The position numbers and the translations under genes were made by a program. DNA of 64,000 nt from Cadophora sp. MPI-SDFR-AT-0126 (Eukaryota > Ascomycota > Leotiomycetes > Helotiales > Ploettnerulaceae), in contig JAGMVK010000001.1 of assembly GCA_020747065.1 (NCBI GenBank), positions 620,001-684,000 on the forward strand, written 5' to 3'. Of the stretch, positions 36,540 through 49,257 are shown in pieces (within the stretch, counting starts at the first letter, position 1; each line of letters begins with the position of its first letter). The notes under the pieces are model-generated. The model saw nothing but the letters and a program-made list of their open reading frames with translations, searched no databases and was not told where the DNA came from.

Positions 36540-38234
36540 ATGCTTTCGCGACACGCGCCTTCACCCAAGGCTGTTGCCTCCATATCCACTCGTGTCCTCC
36601 CCTCAACAGCGTGTGCCACCACCCGATTCCCTTCCTCCGCTTCTCCAGCACAGCAGAGCCGCGGCCTTGCCACAGTTGCAGATGCCCCTCCTCCCCTGAA
36701 GCGGACACAGTTTGGTGGATTGAAGGACCAGGATCGCATCTTCCAGAACCTCTACGGACACCATGGAGCGGATTTGGCTAGTGCTAAGAAGTATGGAGAC
36801 TGGCACAAGACGAAAGAAATCCTGCTAAAGGGCCATGACTGGGTATGTTGAAAGAAGAAAGAACAGTAGGATTGGAATATGTTGACAATTGCTACAGATC
36901 ATCTCTGAAATCAAGGCTTCAGGTCTGCGAGGACGTGGCGGTGCTGGGTTCCCTTCTGGGATGAAATGGGTATGTTAACAAAGTAGCTTGAAATGAGACA
37001 GGATACTCATGCTTTGCAGTCATTCATGAACTTCAAGGACTGGGATAAAGATAACAAGCCAAGATACTTGGTCGTCAATGCTGATGAAGGAGAGCCTGGA
37101 ACCTGCAAGGACCGAGAGATCATGAGAAAGGACCCCCACAAGCTCATCGAAGGATGTTTAGTGGCCGGGCGAGCAATGAACTGCACGGCCGCATACATCT
37201 ATATTCGTGGAGAGTTCTACCATGAGGCGACGGTCTTGCAAAGAGCAATTCAGGAGGCGTATAAGGATGGACTGATCGGAAAGAACGCTTGCGGAAGCGG
37301 CTACGATTTCGACGTGTATCTGCACCGTGGAATGGGAGCTTACGTTTGCGGAGAGGAGACTTCTCTTATCGAATCTCTTGAAGGCAAGCCTGGAAAGCCT
37401 CGTCTAAAGCCCCCGTTCCCAGCTGCTGTTGGTCTTTTTGGATGCCCATCCACTGTAGCGAACGTTGAGACAATCGCGGTAGCACCAACGATTTGCCGAC
37501 GAGGAGCGGGATGGTTCTCATCCTTCGGACGTGAGCGAAATTCCGGAACCAAGCTATTCTGTATTTCTGGCCATGTTAACAATCCATGTACCGTTGAAGA
37601 GGAGATGAGCATTCCTCTTAGGGAGCTGATCGACAAGCACTGCGGTGGTGTCCGTGGTGGATGGGACAATCTCAAGGCCATCATTCCTGGCGGTTCATCA
37701 ACTCCAATTCTTCCAAAGAGCGTGTGTGATGAGCAGCTTATGGACTTTGATGCTTTGAAGGACAGTCAGTCCGGCCTTGGAACGGCTGCGGTTATCGTTA
37801 TGGACAAGAGTACCGATGTCGTTCGTGCGATTTCCAGGTTGAGTCATTTCTACAGACACGAGTCCTGCGGTCAATGCACACCTTGCAGAGAGGGCAGCAA
37901 ATGGACCGAACAGATCATGAAGAGATTTGAGAAAGGACAAGGTCGTGAGCGTGAGATTGACATGTTGCAAGAGTTGACGAAGCAAGTCGAGGGACACACC
38001 ATCTGCGGTAAGCATGATCCAGTCGGTTCACATTAGCAGGTATTGACTAACGTGACTACAGCCCTAGGTGAGGCTTTCGCATGGCCTATTCAAGGTCTGA
38101 TTAGACATTTCCGGCCCGAATTGGAGGCACGGATGCAAGACTACGCTAAGGCTCATGGAGGTCAGCAAGCTTTTGCAGGTGGATGGGCTCCGGATGCAAG
38201 AAAGCAGGGACAATTGATTGCACCCGGGCAATAG
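36540..38234 (+). CDS. nuo51: NADH:ubiquinone oxidoreductase 51 kDa subunit (complex I, NDUFV1)
   Basis: Four exons: 36540-36842, 36898-36969, 37020-38007 and 38062-38234, giving 511 residues. The N-terminus (about 45 residues, Arg/Ser/Ala-rich, no acidic residues) is a mitochondrial presequence. The mature part shows [14 protein letters not shown], the NADH/FMN loop [51 protein letters not shown], and the 4Fe-4S cluster ligands in [12 protein letters not shown] with the distal Cys in [14 protein letters not shown]. This is the subunit that takes electrons from NADH to FMN and the N3 cluster in the peripheral arm. All key residues are present and length matches other fungi. Confidence 0.97.
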
Positions 38235-38693
38235 ACGGCTGGCCTTTAGACTGTTCATAGGGATTCTCCTATTGTAATTATTGACATTCCGGCTGGGTGC
38301 ACTTTTGATCGGCGCAATGTACCAGCAGAACGCTTCCTTTCCTTCGTATGCTCTGATCTCGACCTGTAAAAATGTGACCATGCAATTTCGACCCTACCCA
38401 GGAACGCTTTCTGCCTGCTGTTTTCAAGTGGTTCGCTAAGCGACAAATTGTTTTCAGAATCTGCCGAAGACAACGCATCACAAAAATCTTAAAGATAAAC
38501 CTCATGGTCATTACCTGCAAGACGAAGCCGGTCCAATTCACCACTAAAACAATGCCTTCAAGCGACTCCACCTTTTTCCCGCAAGCTTGATGTACTTCGC
38601 TCGAGAAGTTCTTTGTCATCAGCCAACCACGTCTCAAGCAGAGCATATCAACCATCCCTCCTTCGGAAACAACCTGACAGGCTGAATAAAAAA
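38235..38693. other. Intergenic between NUO51 and PEX11
   Basis: About 460 bp, tandem plus-strand arrangement; NUO51 3' UTR and PEX11 promoter. No further gene is seen. Confidence 0.5.
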
Positions 38694-39691
38694 ATGGGCT
38701 TCTACAAGAACGTCATCCGCTTCACCAAGGACACCAGTAAGTCCTCTTCTCCATGATTCTTCACGTGATACCCCTGAGTAAACCTCCTCTCACTGACACC
38801 GCCTCCCAGCCGCACTCGAGAAAGTCCTCCGACTCTTCCAATCTGTATGTCAGATCCTTGCAGCCTACGCTCTATCCATCGAAAGCGCAACACGATGGCT
38901 TCACTTACGAGCACAGTTCGCACTAGGTAAGAAGCTTCGTACCAGGCTGCCATACCGTGCACACAGCCACGACCCAAAATCACGCATTGTCGTTGTGATG
39001 ATTTTGACTTTGAAAGTAAATCAAAGCTGACTGAGATGTATAGGACGACGTTATTTCCGCTTCTTCCGATTTCTAGAGTGCTTTTCGAAGGCGTATGACT
39101 GCTTTTACACCATTGATGGTATGAGGGGAGTGTTGGCACTGGGGAAGTGGTCCTGTCTTGGGGCCTACTTGTTTTTGGAGTCGGTCACTATCGTAAGTCT
39201 TGACTACTTTCTGATGCCTTCACATTTTCGAGTAAAATTTCAAGTAAAAATGTAACCTGGCTTGGAGTTTTGGCTGATGCTCCCAGTAGCTTGACGCAAT
39301 GGGGTATTGGCCAACGCCTCTAGCGAGCACTTGCTTATTCGAAGGCAATAAGTTCTGGTTCTATTCCTTGGTCTGCTCGATCCTGTGGGGTTTATTGCAA
39401 TACGTGGATATTAGAAGTGAGGGCTCCGAAGTTGCCAGCAAGAAGGCCGGCGAAAACCCCGGAGCTGAGACTTCCTCTGACCTGGAAAGGAAAGGAAGAC
39501 AGGCGTTTGATTTGAACCAGAAAGCAAAGATGGATTCAATCAAGACGAAGTTGGTAATCGACGTTTTTGATCTTCTTAGTCCGGGGTTTGTCACAGGTTG
39601 GATAAAAACATCAGCTTCTGTCGTAGGCTTCTCGAGTGTAGTGAGCACGGTCTTGTCGTTGAAGGAGATCTGGGATAGGTTGAAGGAATGA
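38694..39691 (+). CDS. PEX11: PEX11 peroxisome proliferation protein
   Basis: Four exons: 38694-38736, 38810-38926, 39044-39192 and 39290-39691, giving 236 residues. It begins MGFYKNVIRFTKDTTALEKV, continues LRLFQSVCQILAAYALSIES, FALGRRYFRFFRFLECFSKA (an amphipathic basic helix), GKWSCLGAYLFLESVTILDA, FEGNKFWFYSLVCSILWGLL, a charged loop, and ends with KTKLVIDVFDLLSPGFVTGW and a final hydrophobic helix. This is the PEX11 family, peroxisomal membrane proteins that tubulate the membrane before fission. N-terminal amphipathic helices and the paired hydrophobic segments are both visible, and length is typical. It is convergent with the four-TM gene, 211 bp apart. Confidence 0.93.
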
Positions 39692-39902
39692 AATTTTGCT
39701 TGAAGTAGGTGAATAATTTGCTTGACCCCTGTGCGACGCCCAACCCTGCTTATAAAGAAACCCATGCTCAGATGTACTCTTCGCCGTTGTGCCTCCATGA
39801 CTTGGTGGTACCTTTATCCAATAACTCCAGACCAGATATTGATCTACGAAATCTATCGACAAAGGCCGATCAAGACTATGACCTCCGTATCCCCCAGCAG
39901 TC

Positions 39903-40682
39903 TCAGACGAGGTCTTCAGCACTCTGTCTCGGCTCCTCACTCTCAGCTCCCCTTCGTCTAGCAGAGCCTGTATCAGCTCCACCAGCACCCACAGTAGCCT
40001 GTGTTGGAAGCTTGTTGTCTCGAGGCGCAAACTTTGGCTTCAAGTCGGTCAATCTTGCAGTGAGCGTCAAGCTCTTCTCACTCAGGACGGGTACCGCAAC
40101 CAAGACCTGGCAGAGCCTATACACAAGTCAACCATGATTCAGATACGCATTATTGAAGAAGTCTTACACAACAAAATAGCCAACGATCACACCAGCTTTG
40201 TAAGCTCCTCCGTAGTAGCGGTTCGTAAGGGTATTGCCGAGGATCAAACAAAGTGTTAATGCAGCGCTAAGACCGATATCTGCATATGTGACTGTCCTTG
40301 GCTTGCCATAGCTTCCTTCAAGATCATGCTTCCAGGCACTCTGGCGGAGCTCAACGGTCACTTTGAAGATATGGGAGACGGAGTATTGCACTATGCTGAT
40401 GATATTCAGAATCATAAGGAGAGCCAAGAAAATATCGGCAGCAATGAATGCTTCGCGGCCATCGATGACGAATACAATGAATGCTGCAAGAGCGAGAATG
40501 AAGGAAACGGTTCTGAGAACCATGACAGGACTCAGTGTGACGGAACAAGCAGTAGGCATGTGTCGGCTGGGGTGGTTTTCTATGGTAGAGAGTAAATGGG
40601 CGCGAGGTGAATCGTCACGATTCGTCTCGCTGGAAGCTCGGGGTAACATCGAATATGGCGTTTGATTGTTGAAGGATGCCAT
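39903..40682 (-). CDS. Four-TM membrane protein, function unknown
   Basis: Two exons: 40682-40168 and 40116-39903, joined by a 51 nt intron with donor GTAAGA and acceptor TATAG, giving 242 residues. Without the intron the frame would stop at 40164 after 172 residues in the middle of the last hydrophobic segment; splicing completes that helix and adds a polar tail. Hydrophobic segments: VMVLRTVSFILALAAFIVFV, AADIFLALLMILNIISIVQY, DIGLSAALTLCLILGNTL and YKAGVIVGYFVVLCQVLVAV. The N-terminus (residues 1-50) and the C-terminal tail (Lys/Arg/Glu-rich) are likely cytosolic. The four-helix layout resembles small MARVEL-like fungal membrane proteins, but no signature motif decides this. Confidence 0.72.
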
Positions 40683-42346
40683 TTTTCTTCTTGGGGCAAT
40701 GTATGTTGGAATGAGTGGTATGCTTGACAGTGAATGAGAATTTGTGTGATGAGAAGGATTTCAAGCGCTTTGCACTGAGTATAGAAAGAAAGTCTTCACA
40801 CGAAGGCAAGATATATATGAGTCTGTGTTGGACTCTAAGTTATGTATGTTGGTGTCTGCCTTGAGCAATCTGGATCTCACCCACCTGGGCGATCAATTTG
40901 CCTATTCTCGAGATCTGCACGTTATTTGACTGGCTGGCCAAGCTTTTGAAACAGCTCGACAGCATGACATGCACGTAAAATAAAGTCGCAGCCACCTAGA
41001 GTGATGGGACTTGCTACCTTGCTTGACGACCGAAAAGGATTCGATGGGGGCTGATGTTGAAGGGTGCGGCACAGTTGCCACGCACAGCCTCATCGAGCCT
41101 CCGTGAACGATGTCCTCAAAGGACGCTACACAACTAAATTGGTCAGACCATGCGAAGGATTCTAGAGAGGGCTTTCTCGATGCACAGCATCATCTGAAGG
41201 ATACCGTCTCCTCTTATCGGCAACTCTGAACCACTGGTAAATAAAGATTGTTATTGGCTGTGATTTGCGAGGAGTCAGTGAGGACATCTAGGCAGCGGAA
41301 CCAGAGAAATTTTTGACGAAGTACAAATTTTGCCTGAAGGCTTAACAATTGTTGGCCATTCGCCATTCTAGGGTTGAACTTACCAAGGACAATAAATCAG
41401 AGGTGCTGAGAAAGATGGAGTGAGAGTATTTGAATGGTTTTGGCACCATTGTCGCGGATCCTTTTGCCCTGCAAGAACATGTCTCTTCTCGCAAGGTCAT
41501 GAGTGTATTCAAAGAAGTGATGAAGAGGGAGCCAGTTAAACTGGACAACACTGTAAATTCTAGATGAGCGAGGGAACAGAGGTTATGCGTGGGTTGTATA
41601 CTGATATCTGAGCAGATGGAAGGCAATATGCAGGATGGTTATGAAGATGGAGGGAAACAGTTGGTATATCATATAAGCAACTGACTGAAGGCCATCTCGT
41701 TCATCGGTTCTACTGCTTTTAAGTAGACTGCCGATATCCTGCTTTGGGAGTCAAGCAGCATGCGGCTTACGGAGTCCAAAGCCAATCTCTCAAAAGGCTG
41801 GCACAACCCTCAGTAAATGCTGACAGCGACTTCGAACTACCCTTGCGCCCCCTCCCCCCCCCCCCCCCCCCCCCCCCCCAAAAAAAAACTCCCCATCATG
41901 CCAGCAAAGCCCTGGTAGATGGTGATGACTTCGAAGTATAAGACACAGTCGTTGTTCGTCCTTGTCATTCGATGCTGCTCACTTATGATGCTCACAACTG
42001 ACGCTCTGGATAGAGGAAGCAATGCTATCCCTGCGCGCCAGCGAAGTTGAAATATCCGAATCTCTCTCCAATCACAAATAGAAGGCGCAAATTCTTCAAA
42101 TAGAAATCTGCTCACATCCCTCCCCAGAGAATGTTCACGATCAATAAGTCAGGCGGGCTTTCTCGAGAAACTGCATTTACACCAGGCATTGTTGCCACTC
42201 ATCTCCATTCACATGCCGACCTCTCCTGTTCTACATGTAGTGCCAGACTCCTACAAACGCCACTCCTCAGCGAAACAAATGAAAGCCGCCCTTTGGCTAT
42301 GCAGCAAGCAGAGATATCATACAAGCAAAGCAAAATTTTCCTACCA
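40683..42346. other. Intergenic with a long poly-C/poly-A tract
   Basis: About 1.66 kb between the start of the four-TM gene and the end of MLP1. It carries the homopolymer at 41854-41888. No gene is recognised; short ORFs on both strands lack coherence. Confidence 0.5.
41854..41888. repeat. Homopolymer: about 26 C followed by 9 A
   Basis: An uninterrupted C run after CCT, immediately followed by an A run. Runs of this length are prone to length error, so the exact count is unreliable. Confidence 0.9.
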
Positions 42347-45300
42347 CTAGTTTTGTCCTCCGCCCCGAGGTCGCTTTCCAGCGTGACCTTGTTGTCCACC
42401 CGTTGATCCCTCCTCCCGAGCTCGCTTAACGCCTGCTGGACCAGTTGGGCTATAGGGAGCTGCTGATGCATTTAATCCGCCGCGCTGGGCAGGTCCACCT
42501 CTGCCTCTGCCAGGCTGGCCACCACCTCCTCCGCCTCCACGTGCTTGATAAATCCCATTTCCATTCCCACGTCCTCGCATCGAAGCATTGCCTCGCATAG
42601 TTGGAATTGAAGAGACCCGCTGGGTGTTGTTTACAGGAGCCTAAAAGATGATTAGATGATGCCAGAACCGATTGGGGAAGTTACTCACGTTTGGAATGTT
42701 GCTGGGAGGCAACACTGCTGTACCATTCTGGCTCAAAGAAGCATTCGATACTTGGGATGCCCGACGTTGTTGCGGTGGTTGGGTCGGTAGCAAGGGCTGA
42801 GCCAATGACTGATTGACGGGTGCCTCAGATTTGACTTCTGCTGGTGGTGCAGTTGCACCGGAGATTCCATTTGCCTGAACTGGGGCTTCTATTGACTTGT
42901 TAACTTTGAACTATTTAGGTTGGATTTGAGAATAATTACCAGGCGCAGCAGCAGGAGTCGAGGTAGCAGGTGCTGCTGCAGGAGCTGGGGGAGGCTTCCA
43001 TGCCTTGACGTCCTCCCATACCTCTACGACAGGTTTCTGAGGCGTTTCTTGGGCGGCTCGTTCAACAACCTCCAGTTTCGCTGTAGCAGTTCGGGCTTTG
43101 TTCTCTGACATATTGATTTTCAGCGCCGATTTTCTGCTCTCCATAAAGACCGCATTTGTCTTAGCGGCCTCAGCCTTTTGAGAAACCTCAACTAATGCCT
43201 TCGCATGCTCATCGACCAGCTTCTGCGTTTCCTTGACATGCTCGTCCTTGGATTTCTGCGCTTCCTTGCTGACCAAATTCTTGATGTTGTGCTTGATGAT
43301 CGACTGAGCTGTCGGATTCTTCGATATGAACTCACGGACTTCAGCCTCTGGCAGATTCGACAAGGTTTGCTCCAGTCCATCTGATTTCTGGCCAGGAGTC
43401 GCTTGTGTGGCAGGAGTGGCGGGTGTTGGGTCACTGGTGGGCTTCGGGGGCTCCGCGGCAGCATTCATTGGAGTGCTGGGAGGATGAGCAACCTTATTCT
43501 CCGCTAGCCATATCTGTTTCTCCTGCTCTAGCTTCAGGGTGTACTCGGCTTCAAGCTCTGCCTTTTGGGCCTCTCTTGACTCCACAAGTTTCTTGTTCAA
43601 AGTGGACTTCATCCTATCTGAACGAATACGGACTGTATTGTCCATATCTTCTTCCATTTTGGCCGCCTTGTCCTCTGCCTCCTTCATCTTGGCTTCTGCT
43701 GCAGAAATACGTTCTTCGAGTGTCTTTCTCTCCTCATCAGAAAGGCCGGCGGCAGCCGATGTCTCGTCGATCTGGCCCTCTTCAGCTCCATTCTGCATCG
43801 CAACATTAGATGTGAGGGTGTTCAGTTTGGATGTTGCTTCTGCAGATTCGGTAATGGCACTATCTCGTTCAGAATTCGACTTCTCGAGCTGCTCTCTCAA
43901 CGCCTTGAGTTGGGTCTCCAAAGTTTGTTTCTCTTGTTTCACTTGTTCGAGTTCCTTGCGGAGGTCTGCGAGTTGCTGATCAAGAGCTGTATCCGATTGT
44001 GGGGCGGTGGCCTGATCAGTTGTTGGCTGAGGTGTTACTGGAACATTGGCCAAAGCACGATCACGTTCGGATTTGACCATTTCAAGCTCTTGACTAAGAG
44101 ACGTGAGTTGCCGTTCAGCCGCTTCCTTCTCGTTGACTGCAGTCTCAAGTTGCCGTTGAAGATCTGTAAGCTGTTGTTGCAAGGATTCCTTTTCCTGAAT
44201 GGCTGCGTCTCTCTCAGCTGTTCGATCCTTATTCTCCTTCAAGTTGATCCGGTTTCTCTCCTTGGCTTGTTCAATCAACTTCATTCGAGACTGCTGCCAA
44301 GCCGCCTTCTCTCCCTCAAGAGTTTGGATCTTGTCCTGCAACGGCTGTTGTTCTTCAACTAATAAGTCGCGTTCGGCTCGCAACGATTCGATGGTCTCCT
44401 TGAGCTGTTCCATCTCTGCTGGATCGATACGATCGTATTTGGAGATGATATCCTGAGTACGCTTCTGCCATCGATCACGATCCTCCTGCAAGAGACGCAT
44501 CTCGCCTTCGGATGTGTCCTTACCCTGCTCGAGCTCACGAATTTTGCTCTCCAAAGGTTGAATCTGTTCGAGCAGATCCTCAACACGCTTGGTCTTCTCA
44601 GCTAAATGGGCCTGCGCTTGGCGAGCTTCATTTCTCAAGGTGATGCTGCTCTCACGGAACAAATTCAATTCGTTCAGCTTCTCCATGAGGTCCTTGTGGG
44701 CGATAGAGCTACGGCCACCATCGGCATGTTGACGGCGTTCTTGATCTAACTTCAGTCGGCTCTCATCAAGCTGTGACTGAGTATAGTCAAGCTGTTGTTG
44801 CAGGCGCTTGGCTTCCTGAATTTTCAATTCATATTGAACTTCCACAATTTCCTTCTCTCGTCTCAAGTAATTGTTGAGCTCCCGGAGACCATCTGCATTG
44901 CGATCAAGGCCTGGTTCCGCCATCGGAGAGCCGGCATCGGCTGGACTTGATTCGGGTAGCACCGAGCGACTTTGTTGAAGACCCGTGATCTGAGCACTCA
45001 CATTCTCCAATTGCTGGTGCAAAAGCTTGTTCTGCGCATTGAGATCATCACGTCGGGTTCTCAACTCTTTGAGTTCTTTCTCGAACTGATCACGCCGCTC
45101 TTCCCAAGAGCTCTGACTTTGACTCAGAGCAACCTTAGCAGACTCTGCCTCAGCTTTGAAAGTAGCAGACTCCGTCTTGAGTTGATTGTGTTCACCTCGG
45201 AGGATCTGGAGCAACTTCGCAGCCTCTGCGTGCTTGACGAGCTCATTCTCATAGTCTTGTTGGGCTTTGGTTGCGATGGCTGCCTGGGCACGAAGATCCT

Positions 45301-48300
45301 GTTGGTGGAATTGAGCTGCGGTAGCGTGCTTCTCGTCCTCGTCCTTCAGTCGAGATATCTCGGCCTGTAAAGCAGCCTTTTCCTCTTCAGCTTGTCTAGC
45401 TACTTCAGACTGGCCATTTCGAAGTGCTGTGAGTTCGTTGTTGGTATTGGTAAGCTCCGATGAGATATCATCAACTCTTTGCTGAAGTTCCCGGATCTTA
45501 GTGTCTTTCTCCTCGATGATGCTGTCCATTTCCTCGCGGTATTGGTCTTGGGTAGCATTGAAACTAGCCAATTCCTCTTCTGATGACTGGCTGATTGATT
45601 TGTACTGCTCCATTTGGCTCTTCGTGTTCTCGAGCTCAGATTTTGCTAGTTCCAGATCTCTTTTCATTTCTGACACCTCGATGGCAAGTTCCTGCTCCCT
45701 AGTAAGCTCCCCATCGGTGTCATCTCTATTGGGATCGCTCAGCGCTTCAGCATTGTTGCGTGGCGTTGGTCTTGGTTGCAGAAGAACCACGCGCTCCTCG
45801 GCGCTCTTTAGTTCAATTGTCAATTCATCAACCCGTGATTGTAAATGATCGCGCGTAGTCTTGGCAGCAACCAACTCTTCTCGGACTTGGCTGAGACTCG
45901 ACGCAAGGTCATCGATGCGTTTTTGAGTTTGCTGGGCGTCGTATTCCTTCCGCAGTTGAGCTTTTCGGCTCTCTTCAACTTCATCGTTGAGTTTGCGTTT
46001 CGTGGCGGTCAACTCAGTCTCTAGACTCTCAACTTGAGATGTCAACCGGCGCCTAGTCTCAGAATCGGCAAGCTCGCGCTCATTCTGAAGCGTCTGCTGA
46101 TTGGCAATCAGGGTATTCAATCTGGACCGCTCATTCATTAATGCTTCGTTGTCCTGGCTGAGACGATCCTGGATGTCCTTCCAAAGTTTCTTTTCGGCCT
46201 TGAGGTTTGCATTCTCGTTCCTCATACTATCTACCAAGCCCTTGGCTTCGACAAGATCCTCGGCGACAGATTGAGTGCGCAAGTCTTGCTTAGCAGATGC
46301 TTCAGACAGAAGTTGTGACCGCTTTTGCAATTCACTATTCTCGTTGTTGAGCATGGTGTAATTGGAATTGAGCAAGTCGTAGCGTTCGTTCGCAAAAGTG
46401 AGTTGGCTGTTTATTTTAGCAATTTCGGCGTGGAGAGCGCTTTTCTCTTGAGAAAGTCTCTCCAACTGCTCTTTCATAGTACGGCGATCCGTTGTTTGCT
46501 CTTCTCTGTATTGGTCGAAATGAGATTGGAGTTCTCGCAGGAGACTAGCATTATCTTGATTGCCAGGGGCCTGCTCGGTCGATTGCATTAAGCTATTGCG
46601 GTTCCCGTCAACTGACTGGCCGAAGACAGATGCAAGATCTGATGTAGGTGGTAACTGTCCTCGGTGTTGGAGCATACGTCGAAACATATCTCTCTCCTTG
46701 ATGTAACTTTCGGACCGAGTAATCATAGATTGCAGCTCGTCCTTGTAGTTCTCAATCTTTGATTTAAGATTTTGGACTTCTTCGTGATCTTGGGCGGCTT
46801 GGTGTTTGGCTGCAAGTGCTTCTTCGCTTTCCATTTGGGCACCCAGTTGGCGCGTGATCTTCAGAAGCTCCTGATTCTTTTCTTGAAGTTCGCTGACACT
46901 TCGGAAGATAGTGAGTCTTTGGCTGATGAATCGGTCTGTGTCCGTGAGACCTTCGAAGGCTCCTTCCTCCACCTCACCCCTAGCTAAGCGGTCAAGCTCT
47001 GCTCGATCTTCAGGGCTCAATGCATCCAATCCGCGCTTCTGAGCTTCCATGTCGCACAGTAGCATCTTGATTTGCGCGCTTAGATCTCGGAGCTGCTGTT
47101 TGAGAATGCCTGCTTCGGCGTGGGCAGTGGCAGCTTCGGTCTCAGCCTTTCTGGCATCCTTCTTCGCACGATCTCTCTCCTTCCCGGTCTGGTCGACAAA
47201 TTTGGACATTTCAATGACCTCTTGATGAAGACGCCCATTTTCGGCCTGGATCTCTTCGATCTCCGGTTGCTTTGCCTCCAAGCCCTGCACCATCTCCTCC
47301 ATCTCTGCAGCCAAGCGGTCACCACGTCGTTTTTCCGCCTTGTATTCCATCTGGAGCTTTGCATTTTCCTCGATGAGTTGTGTTGAAGTAATGACAGATT
47401 TACGTACCGATCCAGGAGTTCCAAACTGGGCAGGTGAACCTGATCTACCGAGCATGGAGCCGTTGAGACCTTGTCGAGGGGTTCCTGGGACAGATCCGGC
47501 CCGGGGTGCAGACAGCAAGCCGTCGAGACGGTCTATCTCGGTCTCCAATTCAGCAATTCGGTGCTCTGCTCCGTCTCGTTCCTGTTTTTCCTCTTCCAAG
47601 GACTGTTCGAGCCTTGAGATTTGTGCAGCCGCATCATCCTTGACCTTTTCAAGACTAGCTTCAACCTCCTTCAGTCGGTTCTTGTGCGTTTCTGTTTGCT
47701 GAGACTGGAGTTCCGCTAGTCTCCGGGCGCTCTCTAACTCTTGGCGGAAGCCTTCCTCGGATTTAGCTGCTGCTTCTTGGAGCTGTTGTACTTTCCCGAG
47801 GGACTCCTCAGCCTTCTTTTGAAGTTCTTCAACCCGAGTTCTCAACGCTTGCTCTGTCTTCTTCAACGCCTCAAGATTCGAGTCTGCATCTTCATTTAGG
47901 CGTTGAAGTTCCGCAATTCGGGCACCTTTCTCCTTCCGATACTTCAAAGCTTCCGCGCTCTTGGTCTTCAATTCATTCTCGAACCACTCGTTATTACGCT
48001 TAGCTAGCTCGATCTCTTGCTTCAAAGATTGCTCTCGGAATTTGGCACTTGAGGCCGCGGAATTGGCATTCTGGACGGTTTGCTGCAGAGCGGATATCTG
48101 TTGACTAAGTTCCAAGCCTTTCTGATGTTGCTTCTGAAGGTCCCTGGCGAGTTCATCATTTGCTGCTGTCTTTGACTCTAGCACAGACAGCGTGTCTCGG
48201 TTACTTGCTTCTAGTGATGTAATTCGTGCGTGCAAAGTCTCGACTTCGGATGTTGACGTCGTTGACGAGAACTTCAAGGCTTGTAGTTCGCTTTCAAGAG

Positions 48301-48665
48301 ACGATCTCGCATTTTCTGAACAATTACAAATTAGCATGTGCTTGAGCTGAGGTAATGGTCTTCTGATAAGTACCTTCTTCCTTCAATTTATTCCGAACCT
48401 CTTCAACAGTCTTCTGGGCCTTTTCGAGATTGGCGCGTAGACCTTCGATGCGCGTCTCTGCAGTTCGTACCGAGTTCTCTAATTCGATATCCACCCGCAA
48501 TTTATCTGCTGCCAACTCATCGTGCTCTCGCGCCTTTGCAGTGACGGCTTCAAGGACTGACCGAACGAGCTCGGTCGTGGGCGAATCGAGGACAGAGCTG
48601 AGAGTCTGTTGGGGAACACTCAGGTATGCCGATAAGTAGTCGACATCCAGAGCAGCCATAGTCAT
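42347..48665 (-). CDS. MLP1: Nuclear basket protein MLP1/TPR
   Basis: Four exons: 48665-48374, 48315-42940, 42888-42689 and 42640-42347, giving about 2053 residues (an ATG two codons downstream at 48659 is an alternative start). From residue about 60 to 1700 the sequence is almost unbroken heptad-type coiled coil rich in Glu, Gln, Leu, Lys and Arg (for example LRRELQ-, EKQTLETQLKALREQLEKS-type repeats). The C-terminal 300 residues change to Ala/Pro/Thr/Gln and end in a Gly/Arg tail (GRGNGNGIYQARGGGGGGGQ) and the basic cluster VKRAREE and KRPRGGGQN, probable nuclear localisation signal. Size, architecture and conserved block around WLAENKVAHPP match fungal Mlp1/Nup TPR, which forms filaments on the nuclear side of the pore and acts in mRNA quality control. 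It is divergent from TFA2. Confidence 0.92.
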
Positions 48666-49257
48666 GGCTATGAGAGGATCCTCATCAAATTCAGCGATGT
48701 GTCATGGGGACAGAGGTGTTGACGTTGATGAAATGGCAGGAACCGCGTTTGTTTGGGATGCGCTGTATTCTACTGCGCAACGGGAAAAGGGCTTTTAGAA
48801 GAATAGAGACTGAGGTTCAAAACACATATCCCTCATGCTATCAACCCCGTACCGCAAGTCATGAATACGTGCGGAGGAAGAAAAATCAACAGTGTGTTGG
48901 TCGAAAATGGCCGTCCTTTGAAGCTCCGCTTGCAAACATCGAGGTAGGTGCGCTAGCGTGCCGAGCTAGCGGCTTTGGAGCCTTGCAGACAGGACAAGGA
49001 TAGCTTCATTTACTTCATCAACGCATCTTCGGAGCCTGCCTCCATTTTCCTTTGTTTAAATTATCATTTCAACAAGCAACTTGCTCATGCACAGTCCTTT
49101 GAACATTCACCGACTCACTGCGCCTACTGCGACCGCGACCGCGACCTGACAACTCCCTGCCTCGATAATCTTGACCAAGCCTGTTGAACATCTCGTCCTT
49201 CGACATCTTCGAACAAAACTATCCACACCTGAGCATCGCTTCGCACAAGAAGCAGTC
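48666..49257. promoter_or_regulatory. Bidirectional promoter between MLP1 and TFA2
   Basis: 592 bp between divergent start codons. No specific elements identified; a GC-rich alternation of 'cgaccgcgacc' type lies at about 49,130-49,147. Confidence 0.55.
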
